Assembly: GCF_000974365.1 (NCBI RefSeq)
Contig: NZ_BAZW01000007.1
Span: forward strand, 1 to 64,000
From: Geofilum rubicundum JCM 15548
GTDB lineage: Bacteria; Bacteroidota; Bacteroidia; Bacteroidales; Marinilabiliaceae
DNA length: 64,000 nt
Direction of reading: 5' to 3'
Made by a program: the position numbers and the translations under genes. The notes under the pieces were generated by a model. The model was not told where the DNA came from, ran no database searches, and saw only the letters and a list, made by a program, of their open reading frames with translations. Position 1 is the first letter of the stretch, and the number at the start of each line of letters is the position of its first letter. Of the stretch, positions 9,124 to 19,984 are shown piece after piece.

Positions 9124-10024
9124 CTTTTCTTTTTCGTGCACCAACGGCCAGAACCGCCCCAATCAGAACAATGATGGCGCCCACATAGGCCAAAGGGGCC
9201 ATGGCCGGTGAATCAAACCAGTGTACATTGCCCCACAAAAGAATTTCCAGCAATATAAATGTGATGATGGGATTCAGGGTGACGATGATGCTGATTTTAT
9301 TGGCTTCTGTATATTTGAGCGCCATGGATAAACTTCCGTAGGCCAGGAGGGTGTTGAAGGCTAAAAACAGGAACAGCAACCAGATGGCTGCAGAGTGTGC
9401 CTGAAACAAGGCGCCAAAGTCGGCCAGAGGAATGTAGAGCAGCATGGGAAGGCCGTAAAGAATTAAATTGACTTGCATGGGCGGGGTTTTACGAACCATC
9501 ACTTTATTAATAATGGCATAACCCGTCCACGTAAAGGCCCCGATGACGGTCCACAAAACACCTATTTGCAGGTCTGTTTTGGCGGGCAGTGACTCGAGTT
9601 GCGCGTGATAGAAAAAGAAAAACCCCACAGCTGCCAGTATAAAACCGGTGATGCGCACAGCTGTCACGGCCTCCTTAAAGAAGAGAAAGCCGGTTAATGC
9701 CAGAAGAACCGGACCAGCCTGTATAATGATTTGGGTCACTGCGGGACCGGAATAAAAGACCCCTTGCTGGAAGCCGATAAAATTAATCCCCAGGAGCAAG
9801 CCGGCCAATAGCAACAACCAGGGTGGACGTTTTAATATATTGAGAGAACGGGGATTCCGGATGCCCATAAAAACGGCCAGCGTGAGGAATGATGCGGTAA
9901 ACCGCCACCAGACAATGGTGTAAGAATCGATGTAATTGAGCGCGACTTTTAGCGCAATGGCTAAAACGCCCCACATGATGGCAGTGGTGGAGGCCAATAA
10001 TATTCCTTTGGTGGAATTGGTCAT
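9092..10024 (-). CDS. EamA/DMT-family permease
   Basis: A predicted inner-membrane drug/metabolite transporter with ten membrane segments arranged as two EamA repeats. The start is placed at ATG 10024 (MTNSTKGILLASTTAIMWG) rather than the upstream in-frame 10075, because the first transmembrane helix begins right after it; this gives 310 residues. The second repeat starts near residue 160 (VLWTVIGAFTWTGYAIINK). The C-terminus is short and basic. Substrate cannot be told from sequence. The gene converges on recJ and overlaps its last 32 bp. Confidence 0.85.
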   Translation of the reverse strand: MTNSTKGILLASTTAIMWGVLAIALKVALNYIDSYTIVWWRFTASFLTLAVFMGIRNPRSLNILKRPPWLLLLAGLLLGINFIGFQQGVFYSGPAVTQIIIQAGPVLLALTGFLFFKEAVTAVRITGFILAAVGFFFFYHAQLESLPAKTDLQIGVLWTVIGAFTWTGYAIINKVMVRKTPPMQVNLILYGLPMLLYIPLADFGALFQAHSAAIWLLFLFLAFNTLLAYGSLSMALKYTEANKISIIVTLNPIITFILLEILLWGNVHWFDSPAMAPLAYVGAIIVLIGAVLAVGARKRKVNAGNVNPLP

Positions 10025-10051
10025 ATTTAAGAACCGTTGATTATGCGTTTG

Positions 10052-10059
10052 CAAAAATA
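10052..10059 (-). promoter_or_regulatory. Candidate -7 box for the EamA permease
   Basis: The minus strand reads TATTTTTG, matching TAnnTTTG, 27 bp upstream of ATG 10024. The only upstream TTTG is 13 bp away, too close, so confidence is low. Confidence 0.3.
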
Positions 10060-10092
10060 CAACAAGGCTGCACAAAATAAATTATTATGAGT

Positions 10093-10100
10093 TATATTTG
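10093..10100 (+). promoter_or_regulatory. Candidate -7 box for the lipoprotein gene
   Basis: TATATTTG matches TAnnTTTG, 25 bp before ATG 10126. Its presence supports the downstream ATG as the true start, since the in-frame ATG at 10087 would lie upstream of the box. Confidence 0.4.
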
Positions 10101-10125
10101 TAGAAACAATAAAACAGTCAATATT

Positions 10126-10959
10126 ATGAGACAACTCTTTAATCCCAAAAGCATAATCGGTCTTTTAGCCATAGGCGTCTTTTTGCTTTCTGCCTGTAAC
10201 ATGCAACGCAAATCCTCAGGAGACAGTGGTGAAAGCGGCGAAAAACTTGAGAAAGCGCGTGTTGAGCAGGATGTTCGTGAGTTTGTATATCCCTTGCCAA
10301 CTACCTTTGAAGTCACCGAAATGCTGAATCGCATCGGTGCTGCCTATATTCTTACCTTGTCCAATCCCGTATCCAACGTGGAGCGTTACCTGACGGAGAA
10401 AGCCAAAGCCATCAACCTGGGGGTTTATAGTGCCGACCTGAGTTATGCGAGTACCTACAACCAAAAGCAGGCCACCATTGATTATATGGATGTTTCCAAG
10501 AAACTGATTGACGCCTTGAATATCTCCGGTGCCATCAGCCCCGATATTGTTGAGGAAATTGAAGCCAATCAGGACAATAAGGATGCCCTTGTGAATTTGA
10601 TCACCAATACTTTTTACGATACTTATGAGTACCTGAACCAGGCCGACAGAGGTTCTGTTTCAATGCTCGTTCTGGCTGGTAGCTGGGTAGAGGCTTTGTA
10701 TATCGTGACGCACATTTCCGAAGACACTTTTAATAATAAGGAGATGGTCAAAATTGTGATGGACCAGAAGTCTTCATTGAATACCCTGATGAGTTTGATG
10801 GAAGTGGTCAAGGAAAAACCGGCCATTGCTGAAGTTATGGCTGATCTGAAACCCGTTCATGACATCTACAACTCGGTGGATGCCGGATCCATTACGGAAT
10901 CCCAAATGGAGCGTATTATTCAGGAAGTGAATATTGTCAGAAGCAAAATGGTAGAGTAG
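10126..10959 (+). CDS. Lipoprotein of unknown function
   Basis: The frame is open from 10087, but ATG 10126 (MRQLFNPKS) starts a lipoprotein signal peptide with the lipobox LLSAC. The acylated cysteine is followed by a Ser/Gly/Glu-rich linker, which would favour export toward the outer membrane. The remaining roughly 240 residues are predicted helical and acidic, without cysteines or a catalytic motif I recognise. The gene stands alone: a divergent permease upstream and a strong terminator 28 bp downstream. No function is assigned. Confidence 0.75.
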   Translation: MRQLFNPKSIIGLLAIGVFLLSACNMQRKSSGDSGESGEKLEKARVEQDVREFVYPLPTTFEVTEMLNRIGAAYILTLSNPVSNVERYLTEKAKAINLGVYSADLSYASTYNQKQATIDYMDVSKKLIDALNISGAISPDIVEEIEANQDNKDALVNLITNTFYDTYEYLNQADRGSVSMLVLAGSWVEALYIVTHISEDTFNNKEMVKIVMDQKSSLNTLMSLMEVVKEKPAIAEVMADLKPVHDIYNSVDAGSITESQMERIIQEVNIVRSKMVE

Positions 10960-10987
10960 ATTCTCTGATTCTATCCTCTGTTAAATA

Positions 10988-11015
10988 AAAAAAGCTGCCC
11001 TGAGGCAGCTTTTTT
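10988..11015 (+). terminator. Rho-independent terminator
   Basis: A perfect 12-bp stem (AAAAAAGCTGCC with GGCAGCTTTTTT) with a CTGA loop, 28 bp after the lipoprotein stop. It has a T-run in the right arm and an A-run in the left, so it could work in both directions. Confidence 0.85.
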
Positions 11016-11022
11016 ATTTAAT

Positions 11023-11537
11023 AGACTGTAACTTCTGATCCTGTTTCTTAGGCTATTTCTGTTGCTTGGCTTGAAGGTAGATGACAAGCGGTTCATGAGC
11101 TCCTTAATGTTCAGCTTTTCCAAAGTTTGTTGGGGTGCTGCTCCTGCAATTTGTGTTCAATCCTTTCTTGTATTCCAAAATGGGGGCTTTTTTTCGCCAG
11201 TATGTGCTGGAGACCTTGGTCGAGCATTCCGATGTTAATAAAGGTTAATAAAGATGGAATAATATAAATTTTTGATAAAAAAGTATTAGTCTTCTCAAGA
11301 AATGGGTGCTAATTTTGAGTCGTCTATAAAAGTGTATTTTTAACACTAAGAAGAAAATTTAGACCCAAGGTATAAAGTTTATGATTCTAACATACCCCGA
11401 TGATGATGTACGGATCAAAAGATGAAAAAGCACTATGCTTGAAACTTAAAATAGCAAATATTAGCATTTTGATACATTTTCATGTGTTTTGTTTTGTGAG
11501 CCAATTTCAAACCTTTATTCAATTAAATTAAATACTT
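11023..11537. other. Intergenic region upstream of the SusC operon
   Basis: About 515 bp without a gene, notably AT-rich after 11230. TAATTTTG at 11310-11317 matches the -7 consensus and would give a leader of over 200 nt. The nearest upstream TTTG (11271-11274) is too far away for a standard promoter. No sigma/anti-sigma or hybrid two-component regulator gene lies here, although such regulators often neighbour PULs. No RNA gene or repeat was recognised. Confidence 0.4.
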
Positions 11538-14500
11538 ATGACAAAAAATCTGCGTTTGTTGTCTGTTTGTGTTCTACTCCTGAGCCATTGGATGGTTTTT
11601 GGGCAGACAAGGACAGTCACTGGAACCGTGACTGACAACACCAGTGAACCCTTACCCGGTGTAACCATTGCCGTTGAGGGGACCACAACTGGTGTGGTAT
11701 CTGATATGGACGGAAATTACAATATTGTTATGCCGGAAGGCAGTGATGTTTTAATTTTTAGCTTTATCGGTTTTAAAAATCAAAGAGTGGAAGTAGCTGG
11801 CAGGTCCGTGATCCATGTCAGGATGGAAAGCTCTGATTTGCGACTGGATGAAGTGGTCGTAGTGGGGTATGGTACCATGAAAAAAAGTGACCTGTCAGGT
11901 GCTTCAGTTTCTGTTGGAGAAGACCAAATCAAAGGGTCCGTTATCACCAATATTGATCAGGCCTTGCAAGGGCGTGCTGCCGGTGTTAGCTCAATGGCTA
12001 CTTCGGGGGCTCCCGGTGCTTCGGTATCAATAAGGGTGCGGGGCCAATCGACCATCAATTCCGGTGCGGAGCCGCTCTATGTGGTAGATGGTGTGATCTT
12101 ACAAGGTGGAGGAGCCAGCGGCGCTTCTTTGGGTCTGGGTGACAGACTCGGAAACGGTAACATATCTGCTGTCTCACCCCTGTCAACGCTTAACCCTTCC
12201 GACATTGAGTCTATGGAGATTCTTAAGGATGCCTCTGCTACCGCCATTTATGGTGCCCAGGGTGCCAATGGCGTTATTCTGATAACCACTAAGAAAGGTA
12301 AGTCTGGTCAGGCCAAATTTGTTTATGATGGCATGTATGGCATTCAGCGGCAGGTGAATCGTTTGGATATGATGAATTTGCGGGAATTTGCCGATTATAG
12401 TAATACAGTGGCCATGGATTTCAGAACCACGGATGATCGGCCAGAATTTCAGGATCCATCTCTATTGGGGGTTGGTACCAACTGGCAGGATGCTATTTTT
12501 CAATTTGCCCCGATGCAACAGCATCAGGTTTCCGCACAAGGCGGCGCTAATGGCGTCAGTTATTATGTGTCCGGTTCTTATATGGATCAGGAGGGAACCA
12601 TTATTGGTTCTGAATTCCAGCGTTATTCTTTCCGGGTTAATCTCGAAGCAGAACTCAAGCCCTGGATGAAGTTGGGACTGAATACGGCCTATTCAATGAC
12701 GGATGAACGCTTAGGTCTGGCGGAAGGTACCGAAGGTATTATTACTTATTCTTTGCTGACGCCTCCCGATATACCTATTTATAACATCGATGGGGGATAT
12801 GCCTCCGAGGTGAGAGAAGGATATACCCGAATCAATCCCATTGCCAAGGCGCAGGATGAGGATCTGTTGCTGGAGCGGGATAAGCTAAATGGGAGCATCT
12901 ATTTGGATATTAATCCGATAAGTAATCTGACCTGGCACTCTGAACTGGGCTATGACATTGGCGGCTCCAGAGGAGAAGTGTTTCTACCGGAGGTGACTTA
13001 CGGTAACTGGACCAGAGGCATTAATGAGAGTTCTATTCAGCGTAATAACAATACCTACTATCAGCTTAAAAATTACCTGACCTATGCGGATGATTATAAT
13101 TCCCATTCCTATTCGCTGATGGTGGGACAGGAAGCCTGGGAGTCAGAATGGGAACAGCAAAGGGTGATCGGACTGGGCTTGCCTGGCAATGAGGTGCGGA
13201 ACCCGGTGTTGGGAAGCGAAGCCAAAATAACTTCCGGCTTTGGCAGTTCCGCCATGGCTTCTTTCTTTGGTCGTTTGACATATAATTTTGATAGTCGCTA
13301 CTATCTGACCTACACTTTCCGTCGGGATGGCTCGTCTAACTTCGGACCCAAAAATCGCTGGGCTAATTTTCATGCTTTTGCAGGTTCCTGGCGCTTTACC
13401 GAAGAGGCTTTCTTTCAGGACATGAGCCATGTTCTTAGCAACGGTAAGCTCCGCTTTGGTTGGGGACAAACAGGTAATTCCAGTATTGGTGGTTACGCCT
13501 GGGGATCTGCTATTAGCCGGATGCCATCCGGCTTAGGTATGGGCTTTAGACAAAGCAACATTGCCAATCCCTATATTAAATGGGAAACACAGGAGCAGTT
13601 AAATCTGGGTCTGGATTTAGGCTTGTTCCGTGATCGCATCAATTTGGTAGTGGACGTGTATGACAAAACATCTGAAGATATGCTGATGGATTTGCAACTG
13701 CCATCTTATATGGGCACCCGTGGCAATCAGTCTTCTGCTTTGGCGCCTCCAAAAGGGAACTATGGAACCATTAACAATAAGGGGATCGAGGTATCTTTGA
13801 ATACCCGCAACATAGTGGGCGCTTTTGAATGGGAAACGGATATCCAGTGGTCTGCCAATAAAAACACCCTGGAAGCATTGGATGGCACTGCCAATGCGCA
13901 TATTGAGGGGTACGGACAGTGGAGCGATGTGGTAACTGTCACGAATATTGGAGAACCGCTTTACAATTTTTACGGATATAAAGTGGTGGGTGTTTATGAA
14001 GATCTGGCCGATTTGCAGAATTCTCCCAAACCGGCCAAGTATCCGGAAGATGGTGTCAGTTTTGACCGTTATAATACTGCTTGGGTGGGCGACTTGAAAT
14101 TTGCCGATGTCAGCGGACCGGACGGAAAACCCGATGGTGTGATTGATGAGTATGACCGCACCAATATTGGTTCTCCGATGCCCAAATTCACCTTTGGTGT
14201 TACCAATTCCTTCCGGTATAAGAACTTTGATTTGGCCTTGTTTCTGAATGGCTCTTATGGGAATAAGATCTATAATTATACAGCCATGCAGCTCTCTAAC
14301 ATGAAGAGTGTTTGGGACAATCAGCTGGCTTTGGTGACGGACCGGGCGCGTTTGGTGGCCGTGGACGCCAACAAGAGTTATCCGGCGACAACCATCGACA
14401 ATGCATCTATTGCATGGGCGTGGAACGAGGATATTTCTAACGTGCGTGTGGCCAATCCGGACACCAAAATTCCAAGAGTCATTGCCAATGATCCGAATGA

Positions 14501-14780
14501 TAATGATCGCATCAGCGATCGCTACGTGGAAGATGGTTCTTACCTGCGTATTAAGAACATTACCCTGGGTTATACCATTCCGGGACATTTGACCCGTCGT
14601 TACAGTGTGGACAATGTTCGTGTTTACATGAATATACAAAACGTTTATACCTTCACCGAATATTCGGGCTATGATCCGGAGGTAGGTGTGAGTACATTGA
14701 GTAACAATGTGTACGGTCTGGATAATGGACGCTATCCTGCCCCTCAGGTATTCACTTTGGGATTGAATTTGTCATTCTAG
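11538..14780 (+). CDS. susC: SusC/RagA-family TonB-linked outer-membrane transporter
   Basis: An outer-membrane beta-barrel that imports glycan oligomers with a SusD-type lid, driven by TonB. The 1080 residues are full length. After a signal peptide ending VFGQ comes a CarboxypepD-regulatory-like domain (about residues 26-97), then the SusC-type junction LDEVVVVGYGTMKKSDLSGA. The TonB plug (about 110-240) contains GAEPLYVVDGV and ATAIYGAQGANGVILITTKKG. The rest is the barrel, ending with the C-terminal aromatic strand FTLGLNLSF that BamA recognises. It leads an operon with SusD, two glycan-binding lipoproteins and a GH26 enzyme. The symbol refers to family membership, not to starch use. Confidence 0.95.
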   Translation: MTKNLRLLSVCVLLLSHWMVFGQTRTVTGTVTDNTSEPLPGVTIAVEGTTTGVVSDMDGNYNIVMPEGSDVLIFSFIGFKNQRVEVAGRSVIHVRMESSDLRLDEVVVVGYGTMKKSDLSGASVSVGEDQIKGSVITNIDQALQGRAAGVSSMATSGAPGASVSIRVRGQSTINSGAEPLYVVDGVILQGGGASGASLGLGDRLGNGNISAVSPLSTLNPSDIESMEILKDASATAIYGAQGANGVILITTKKGKSGQAKFVYDGMYGIQRQVNRLDMMNLREFADYSNTVAMDFRTTDDRPEFQDPSLLGVGTNWQDAIFQFAPMQQHQVSAQGGANGVSYYVSGSYMDQEGTIIGSEFQRYSFRVNLEAELKPWMKLGLNTAYSMTDERLGLAEGTEGIITYSLLTPPDIPIYNIDGGYASEVREGYTRINPIAKAQDEDLLLERDKLNGSIYLDINPISNLTWHSELGYDIGGSRGEVFLPEVTYGNWTRGINESSIQRNNNTYYQLKNYLTYADDYNSHSYSLMVGQEAWESEWEQQRVIGLGLPGNEVRNPVLGSEAKITSGFGSSAMASFFGRLTYNFDSRYYLTYTFRRDGSSNFGPKNRWANFHAFAGSWRFTEEAFFQDMSHVLSNGKLRFGWGQTGNSSIGGYAWGSAISRMPSGLGMGFRQSNIANPYIKWETQEQLNLGLDLGLFRDRINLVVDVYDKTSEDMLMDLQLPSYMGTRGNQSSALAPPKGNYGTINNKGIEVSLNTRNIVGAFEWETDIQWSANKNTLEALDGTANAHIEGYGQWSDVVTVTNIGEPLYNFYGYKVVGVYEDLADLQNSPKPAKYPEDGVSFDRYNTAWVGDLKFADVSGPDGKPDGVIDEYDRTNIGSPMPKFTFGVTNSFRYKNFDLALFLNGSYGNKIYNYTAMQLSNMKSVWDNQLALVTDRARLVAVDANKSYPATTIDNASIAWAWNEDISNVRVANPDTKIPRVIANDPNDNDRISDRYVEDGSYLRIKNITLGYTIPGHLTRRYSVDNVRVYMNIQNVYTFTEYSGYDPEVGVSTLSNNVYGLDNGRYPAPQVFTLGLNLSF

Positions 14781-14799
14781 TAACCAAAAAAACAATCAG

Positions 14800-16511
14800 A
14801 TGAGAAAAAATATATTAAGAAATGTGACATTGGCCATTTTCGTTCTGGTGGGCGCAAGTTCCTGTGAGGACTTTCTGGAACGCCCAACGGAGGATAATTA
14901 CAATGTGGATAATTTCTACCAGACAGATGAGCAGTGCTTTCAGGCCGTCAACCCTATTTATAGTTCGCCCTGGTATGATTTCCAGCGCGGGTTCTTTAAG
15001 GTGGGTGAAGTGCTGGCAGGTAACTATTATTGGGGGGATCTTCCTATCAGACTTTTACCATTAACTCGACGGATGAGGATTTGGTGAACATGTCGGCTTC
15101 TTTGTGGTCGGTGAATGCCTATTGTAATGGTATTATTGAAAATATTGATATGAAGACAGGTCCCGAGGTGAGCGAAACCACCAAACTAACGGTAAAGGGT
15201 GAAGCGCTTGTTTGGAAGGCCATGACCTATTTTTACCTGGTTCGTGTTTTTGGAGAGGTGCCCATTGTGCACAACAACTCAGCCGAGATCGCTTCCGGAA
15301 CCTATAATGATAAGTATAAGGCGACCATACCCAATGTCTATGATTACATTGTCATGACACTGGAACAAGCCATTGAGTGGCTGCCAGAGGAAAATGCACC
15401 TGGTCGAATCGACCGCTATTCTGCCTATGGATTATTGTCTAAGGTGTATCTGACCAGGTCGGGTTACGGAATGGATGGAAGTCGCGATCAGTCCGATCTG
15501 GATCAGGCTGCTGCTTATGCTTTGAAGGTGATTGAGGAAAGCGGTCGGGAATTGGTCCCCGTCTTTTCTGATGTTTTCAGATTGGAAAACAATCAATCCT
15601 CTGAAAGTCTCCTGGCCTGGCATTGGCGGGGTGACAGGGATCCCTGGACCCAGCAAAACAGTTTGCAGTCAGATTTGGCCTTGACCGGGTTTTCTGAATT
15701 TGGTGATACCTGGGGTGGTTATGCCGGACCTTCTGTGGATTTGCAGGATGCTTTTGGGGAGAATGCTTTGAGTTTGGAGCGACGCAATCGGGATACGCGC
15801 CGCAAAGCTACCATGATGATGTATGGTGATGTCTATGACTATTTTTGGGCAGACAAGGGAGGCTTTGACTGGGCCGACTATGTGCTGAATGTTCAAGGAG
15901 AGATTCAAACGCCAACGGGTGCCAATCAGGTCAAGCATTTGGTGGGAAATAACAACGACCATGTATTGGGCCTGGGTTATGGAATGGCCAATATGGCGAC
16001 TGGTTTAAGTACGCATTTGCTCCGACTGTCGGATGTCTATCTGATATATGCGGAAGCCGTTTTGGGTAATCAGTCTTCCACTTCTAATGCCAAGGCTCTA
16101 GAAATGGTTAACCGGGTACGTGCCCGTGCATTTGGTAAGCCATATGAGGAGTTTTTGGAGACAACTGATTTCTTAAGTGTGCTTACCTTTGATGATATTT
16201 GGAAGGAGCGGCGTTTAGAATTGGCTACCGAAGGTGACCGGTGGTACGATTATGTGCGTTTGCATTATTACAATCCCTCCCGGGCGATTAATGAGCTTAA
16301 AGCTCAGCGACGCAGTACTTATAACGGACTGATGGCTTTTTATGAAAGTGGAACGCTGGATCCGGAAGTGACCTATTACAATGAGGATACACCGGCACCG
16401 AATGTGACCGATTCACATTTTAAACTGCCCTTCCCGGATACGGATCTGACCATGAACAAACATTTGTTGGAGGATGCGGTAGAAGTAGATATCAGTCAGT
16501 TTAGCTATTAA
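14800..16511 (+). CDS. susD: SusD/RagB-family lipoprotein, frame broken in a G run
   Basis: The surface lipoprotein that closes over SusC and binds glycan. The first frame (14800-15087) encodes a lipoprotein signal with lipobox ASSC and the SusD N-terminus (FLERPTEDNYNVDNFYQTDE). The second frame continues SSYQTFTINSTDEDLVN and runs to the usual SusD C-terminus. The switch falls exactly in a six-G run at about 15032-15037. A seventh G restores TGG GGG GGA TCT and one continuous protein of about 570 residues, a normal SusD length. The start is 19 bp after the susC stop. A homopolymer miscall is by far the simplest explanation. Confidence 0.93.
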
Positions 16512-16551
16512 GGCCTTGAGATTTTTTATTGAAATACTTAAAGAAAATTTT

Positions 16552-17802
16552 ATGAAGCTATTAGATATAAATAAATGGGGTCGATGGTTGCTGGTAATAC
16601 TGGTAACCACGATGGGGATTACCTTCCAGTCGTGTGAGGAAGAATACCCTGATGCATATGAAGCCACTGACGGTAGGCCAGAAGTGTTTTATGTGCGGAT
16701 GCCCGCACCTGAGTCGGCCGACTCACTCATAACGGCTGCCTTTATGGAGAGTACGATTGTTTTGGTTGGGAACAACCTGACCAGTATTCGGGAGATGTAT
16801 TTTAACGATCAAAAAGCCATTTTGAATAGCAGTTTTGTGACCTCCAATACGCTTTTTGTGAATGTGCCCAAGAATATTCCGGAAGACGTAACCAATAAGA
16901 TTTATATGGTTACCACCGCTTCGGATACGGTAGCATATGATTTTTCGGTACTGGTTCCTGCCCCTGCTGTAAATCGTATTTCCAACGAGTATACCTTTGA
17001 TAATGATGAGGCGGTGCTGTATGGAGATTATTTCATTGATGACCCCAATGAGCCTTTGGCCATTACCATGGCTGGTAATCTTTCAGTCCCGAGTGAAAAT
17101 ATTTTGAGTGTTGAAAAAACTCAGGTACGTTTCATCGTTCCTGAAGGTGCGCAAAAAGGTTATATCAATGTGACCAGTATTTATGGAACCAGTCGTTCCA
17201 AGTTTCAGTTCCGTGACGACCGTGGCATGATCCTCGATTGGGATAATTTGAATGCCAATGGCGGATGGCGCGCAGGAGTGCTGCGTGAGGAAGATCCGGT
17301 GGAAGGCATCGACGGAAAGTACGTTTATTTCTCGGGTAATATTCCGGGCGATTTAAGCGACTGGAATGAGGATGGTTTCTCATTTAACTTGTGGGGTACG
17401 GCCAATGGACGTCCTGCCGGTGATTTATTTGATGTCGATCTGGACAATGCCTTGTTGAAATTTGAGATCAATGTACCCGAAGCCTGGTCGGGCAATGCCT
17501 TGCAAATGATTTTTACGCCCCATTCAACCGGTGGAACCAATAGCTATATCGCCGATGGGGTAACGCCCCGGGGCTTGTGGTATCCCTGGAAAGATGAAGG
17601 ATCCTACCAAACAGATGGTTGGGTAACCGTCAGCTTTCCGCTGAAGGACTTTAAATACGACCACACAGGAAGAGAGATTGGCGCAGCCGGTCCAGGTAAC
17701 TATGGGGGGCTCACCTTCTTTGTGTATGGTGGCGGTATTGAAGGAGCGCCAAGTTCACCTAAGATTGCCATCGACAACATTCGTGTTGTACCGGCCGAAT
17801 AA
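16552..17802 (+). CDS. Surface glycan-binding lipoprotein (IPT plus C-terminal binding module)
   Basis: The start is set at ATG 16552 (MKLLDINKWGRW), giving 416 residues and a lipoprotein signal with the acylated cysteine at position 28 (FQSC). Two Ig-like IPT/TIG-type segments occupy about residues 45-220. The C-terminal about 200 residues hold a beta-sandwich-like module (ILDWDNLNANGGW ... IAIDNIRV) resembling the binding domain of SGBP-B-type surface glycan-binding proteins. It follows SusD by 40 bp, the usual place for such proteins, and probably captures polysaccharide at the cell surface. The IDNIR ending is shared with the next gene, so the two modules are likely related. Confidence 0.82.
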   Translation: MKLLDINKWGRWLLVILVTTMGITFQSCEEEYPDAYEATDGRPEVFYVRMPAPESADSLITAAFMESTIVLVGNNLTSIREMYFNDQKAILNSSFVTSNTLFVNVPKNIPEDVTNKIYMVTTASDTVAYDFSVLVPAPAVNRISNEYTFDNDEAVLYGDYFIDDPNEPLAITMAGNLSVPSENILSVEKTQVRFIVPEGAQKGYINVTSIYGTSRSKFQFRDDRGMILDWDNLNANGGWRAGVLREEDPVEGIDGKYVYFSGNIPGDLSDWNEDGFSFNLWGTANGRPAGDLFDVDLDNALLKFEINVPEAWSGNALQMIFTPHSTGGTNSYIADGVTPRGLWYPWKDEGSYQTDGWVTVSFPLKDFKYDHTGREIGAAGPGNYGGLTFFVYGGGIEGAPSSPKIAIDNIRVVPAE

Positions 17803-17825
17803 TTGCTAATTCAAAATAATGAACC

Positions 17826-19954
17826 ATGAACAAAAAAAGATATAGTTGGTCAGCATTTCTGCTGATGTGCCTGCTTGTCGTTGGCGTTGCCTTTACCGGT
17901 TGTGACGAAGAAGATAAGGCAGACACCAATCAGATGAATACCGGGGCCATTGCATTGAATGCCTTCGGTCCCTCCCCTGCCATTCGCGGTGGTGAGTTGC
18001 GTTTTATCGGAACCAACCTGGATAAGGTTACCAGCATCGACTTGCCAGGAGCCGAAGGTATTACCGATATTACTGTGGTGGGGAATTACGAAATAAGGAT
18101 CACCATTCCTCAAACGGCACAGCCCGGTTTGGTAGTCCTGAACACTCCGGATGGGAAGATCACTTCGAAAACGCCCATTGGCTATTCTGAACCCATTTCT
18201 ATTTCAGGTATCGCTCCACTGGCTTTAAAAGCAGGCGAAGTGCTTACCATTGAGGGTGATTACCTGAATATTGTTGAAGAAATCATTTTTGCAGACGGTA
18301 TTCATGTGCTAAAAGCTGATTTTGAATCGCAGGCCCGGGCTAAAATCGAGGTAAAAGTCCCCATGGAGGCCCAATCGGGCAAAGTAATTGTATCCGATGG
18401 TGCCGATTTGCTGTCAGATGGAGAAGAGATTCCTGCCTGGGTGTATTCTGAGGAGGAGCTGGATGTGACCTTGCCGGAAATAACAGCGGTAACACCCAAT
18501 CCTCTGAAAGCGGGTGGTGTTTTAACCATTACAGGTGTCGATTTTGATCTGGTGCATAAGGTTATTTTGCCGGGCGGCGCAGAAATCGTGGTTGAAGATG
18601 CCACAACATCCATAGTTGTGGAAGACACTCCTGCCGATATCAAAGAAGGGATCATCACATTGGTGGCATTTTCCGGCGTAGAAGTCGAGTCGGAAGCCCT
18701 GGAGTTGGTGAAACCTGCCATTGCTTCCCTGTCAGCCACGACCGTTAAAAACGGCGCAGCTTTCACCATCAGTGGTACCCATCTGGATCTGGTAACCCGT
18801 GCGGAATTTCAAAATGGGAGCGTCGATGCAGCAGACTTTGTGGCCCATTCAGCGGAGGCCATTGAATTGACTCTGCCATTAACTTCAACCGACGGTGCTT
18901 TTGTTCTGCATACGGCTTCAGAAACCAGCACTTCTGGTGAAGCGCTTACGTTTGTGGTGCCAACACTCGCTTCTTTTGCCCCTGTAGAGGCTAAGCCTAA
19001 TCAGTCGGTGGTGTTAACCGGTACCCATCTTGATTTGGTTTCTTCGGTGTGGTTGGGTGATACCGAGGCTGATATTAGTGGACAGACGGAAACAGAATTG
19101 ACTGTAACCATAAATGTGGGGTCTGAGAGTGGTCCGATAACTGTTCTAACCGTGAATGGAACCGAAGTTAATTCGTCCACTGATTTCACCGTTTTAACCA
19201 ATTTGCCGGATATCAGTGGTTATTTGCAATCCAAAGGGGTTCCTGGTGAAATTTTAACCATACAGGGAACAGATCTGCTTCTGATAAAGGAGTTGATATT
19301 CCCTGATGACATTTATGCCACGGCTTATGGCAGCAAGAGTGATACTGAAATTGAAGTTTACGTACCTGAAGAGGTCGTCACAGGAATGGGGACCATCCGG
19401 ATGATTACCTATGAGGGAGAAGAGGGTAGTTTGCCTGAAGTTTTCCTGGGAGGAACCGATCCCGTTCAGGATGCCAGCTATGTCTTCTTTGATTTTGACA
19501 CAAAGGGCTCCTGGTGGGGAAGTTACGGAGCAGTTGAGTCAGATCCTGCCCTCATGTTGAGTGGCAACTATTTCCGCATCAATGCTGACTTGCCGGGTGG
19601 CTGGAATGATTTCTTCTGGAGAAATGGTCGCAACGACTTTAAAACAGAGGATGTAACTGTTGCAGATTGGGTCATTAAGATGGATGTTAATGTTTTAGGA
19701 GATAAATCTCAGGATTTCAAATTCCGTCTCAATGGTTCGGATGGCGATTTTTGGGCCATCATTCCTGGATTTGAAAATAAGGGTGGTTGGTATACTGTGA
19801 CCATCCCTTTGACCGATTTTTATGACCAGGATGGAACGGGTACGAATCAGTTACCCAACGTGCAAAACATCGATGCGGATTTCGGTCTGGCTACGCAGGT
19901 GCCGCTGGAGCAGTCAATATGTGCATCGACAATATACGCTTTGAAAGAAAATAG
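17826..19954 (+). CDS. Multi-IPT surface glycan-binding lipoprotein, frame broken near 19900
   Basis: A long lipoprotein with the acylated cysteine at position 26 (AFTGC). It carries about six tandem IPT/TIG Ig-like repeats of about 80 residues, each built on a pattern like LKAGxxLTIxGxxLDLV. A C-terminal module of about 165 residues follows from about residue 545 (SYVFFDFDTKGSWWG onward). As read, the frame ends LEQSICASTIYALKENRSTLL at 19970. One added base near 19901 gives instead GAAGAVNMCIDNIRFERK and a TAG at 19952-19954, matching the IDNIR ending of the preceding gene. I therefore place the true end at 19954. The TIG stalk probably holds the binding module away from the membrane. Confidence 0.82.
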
Positions 19955-19984
19955 GAGCACCCTTCTTTAAGGACTATAGTAATA

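Noticed and set aside
13617-14639. 340-codon open frame antisense to susC
   Set aside because: Fully within the SusC barrel region; its translation is rich in Ile/Arg/His as expected for a shadow frame.
15030-15040. Programmed frameshift in susD
   Set aside because: SusD proteins are not known to use recoding, and a short G run with many similar breaks nearby fits a miscall better.
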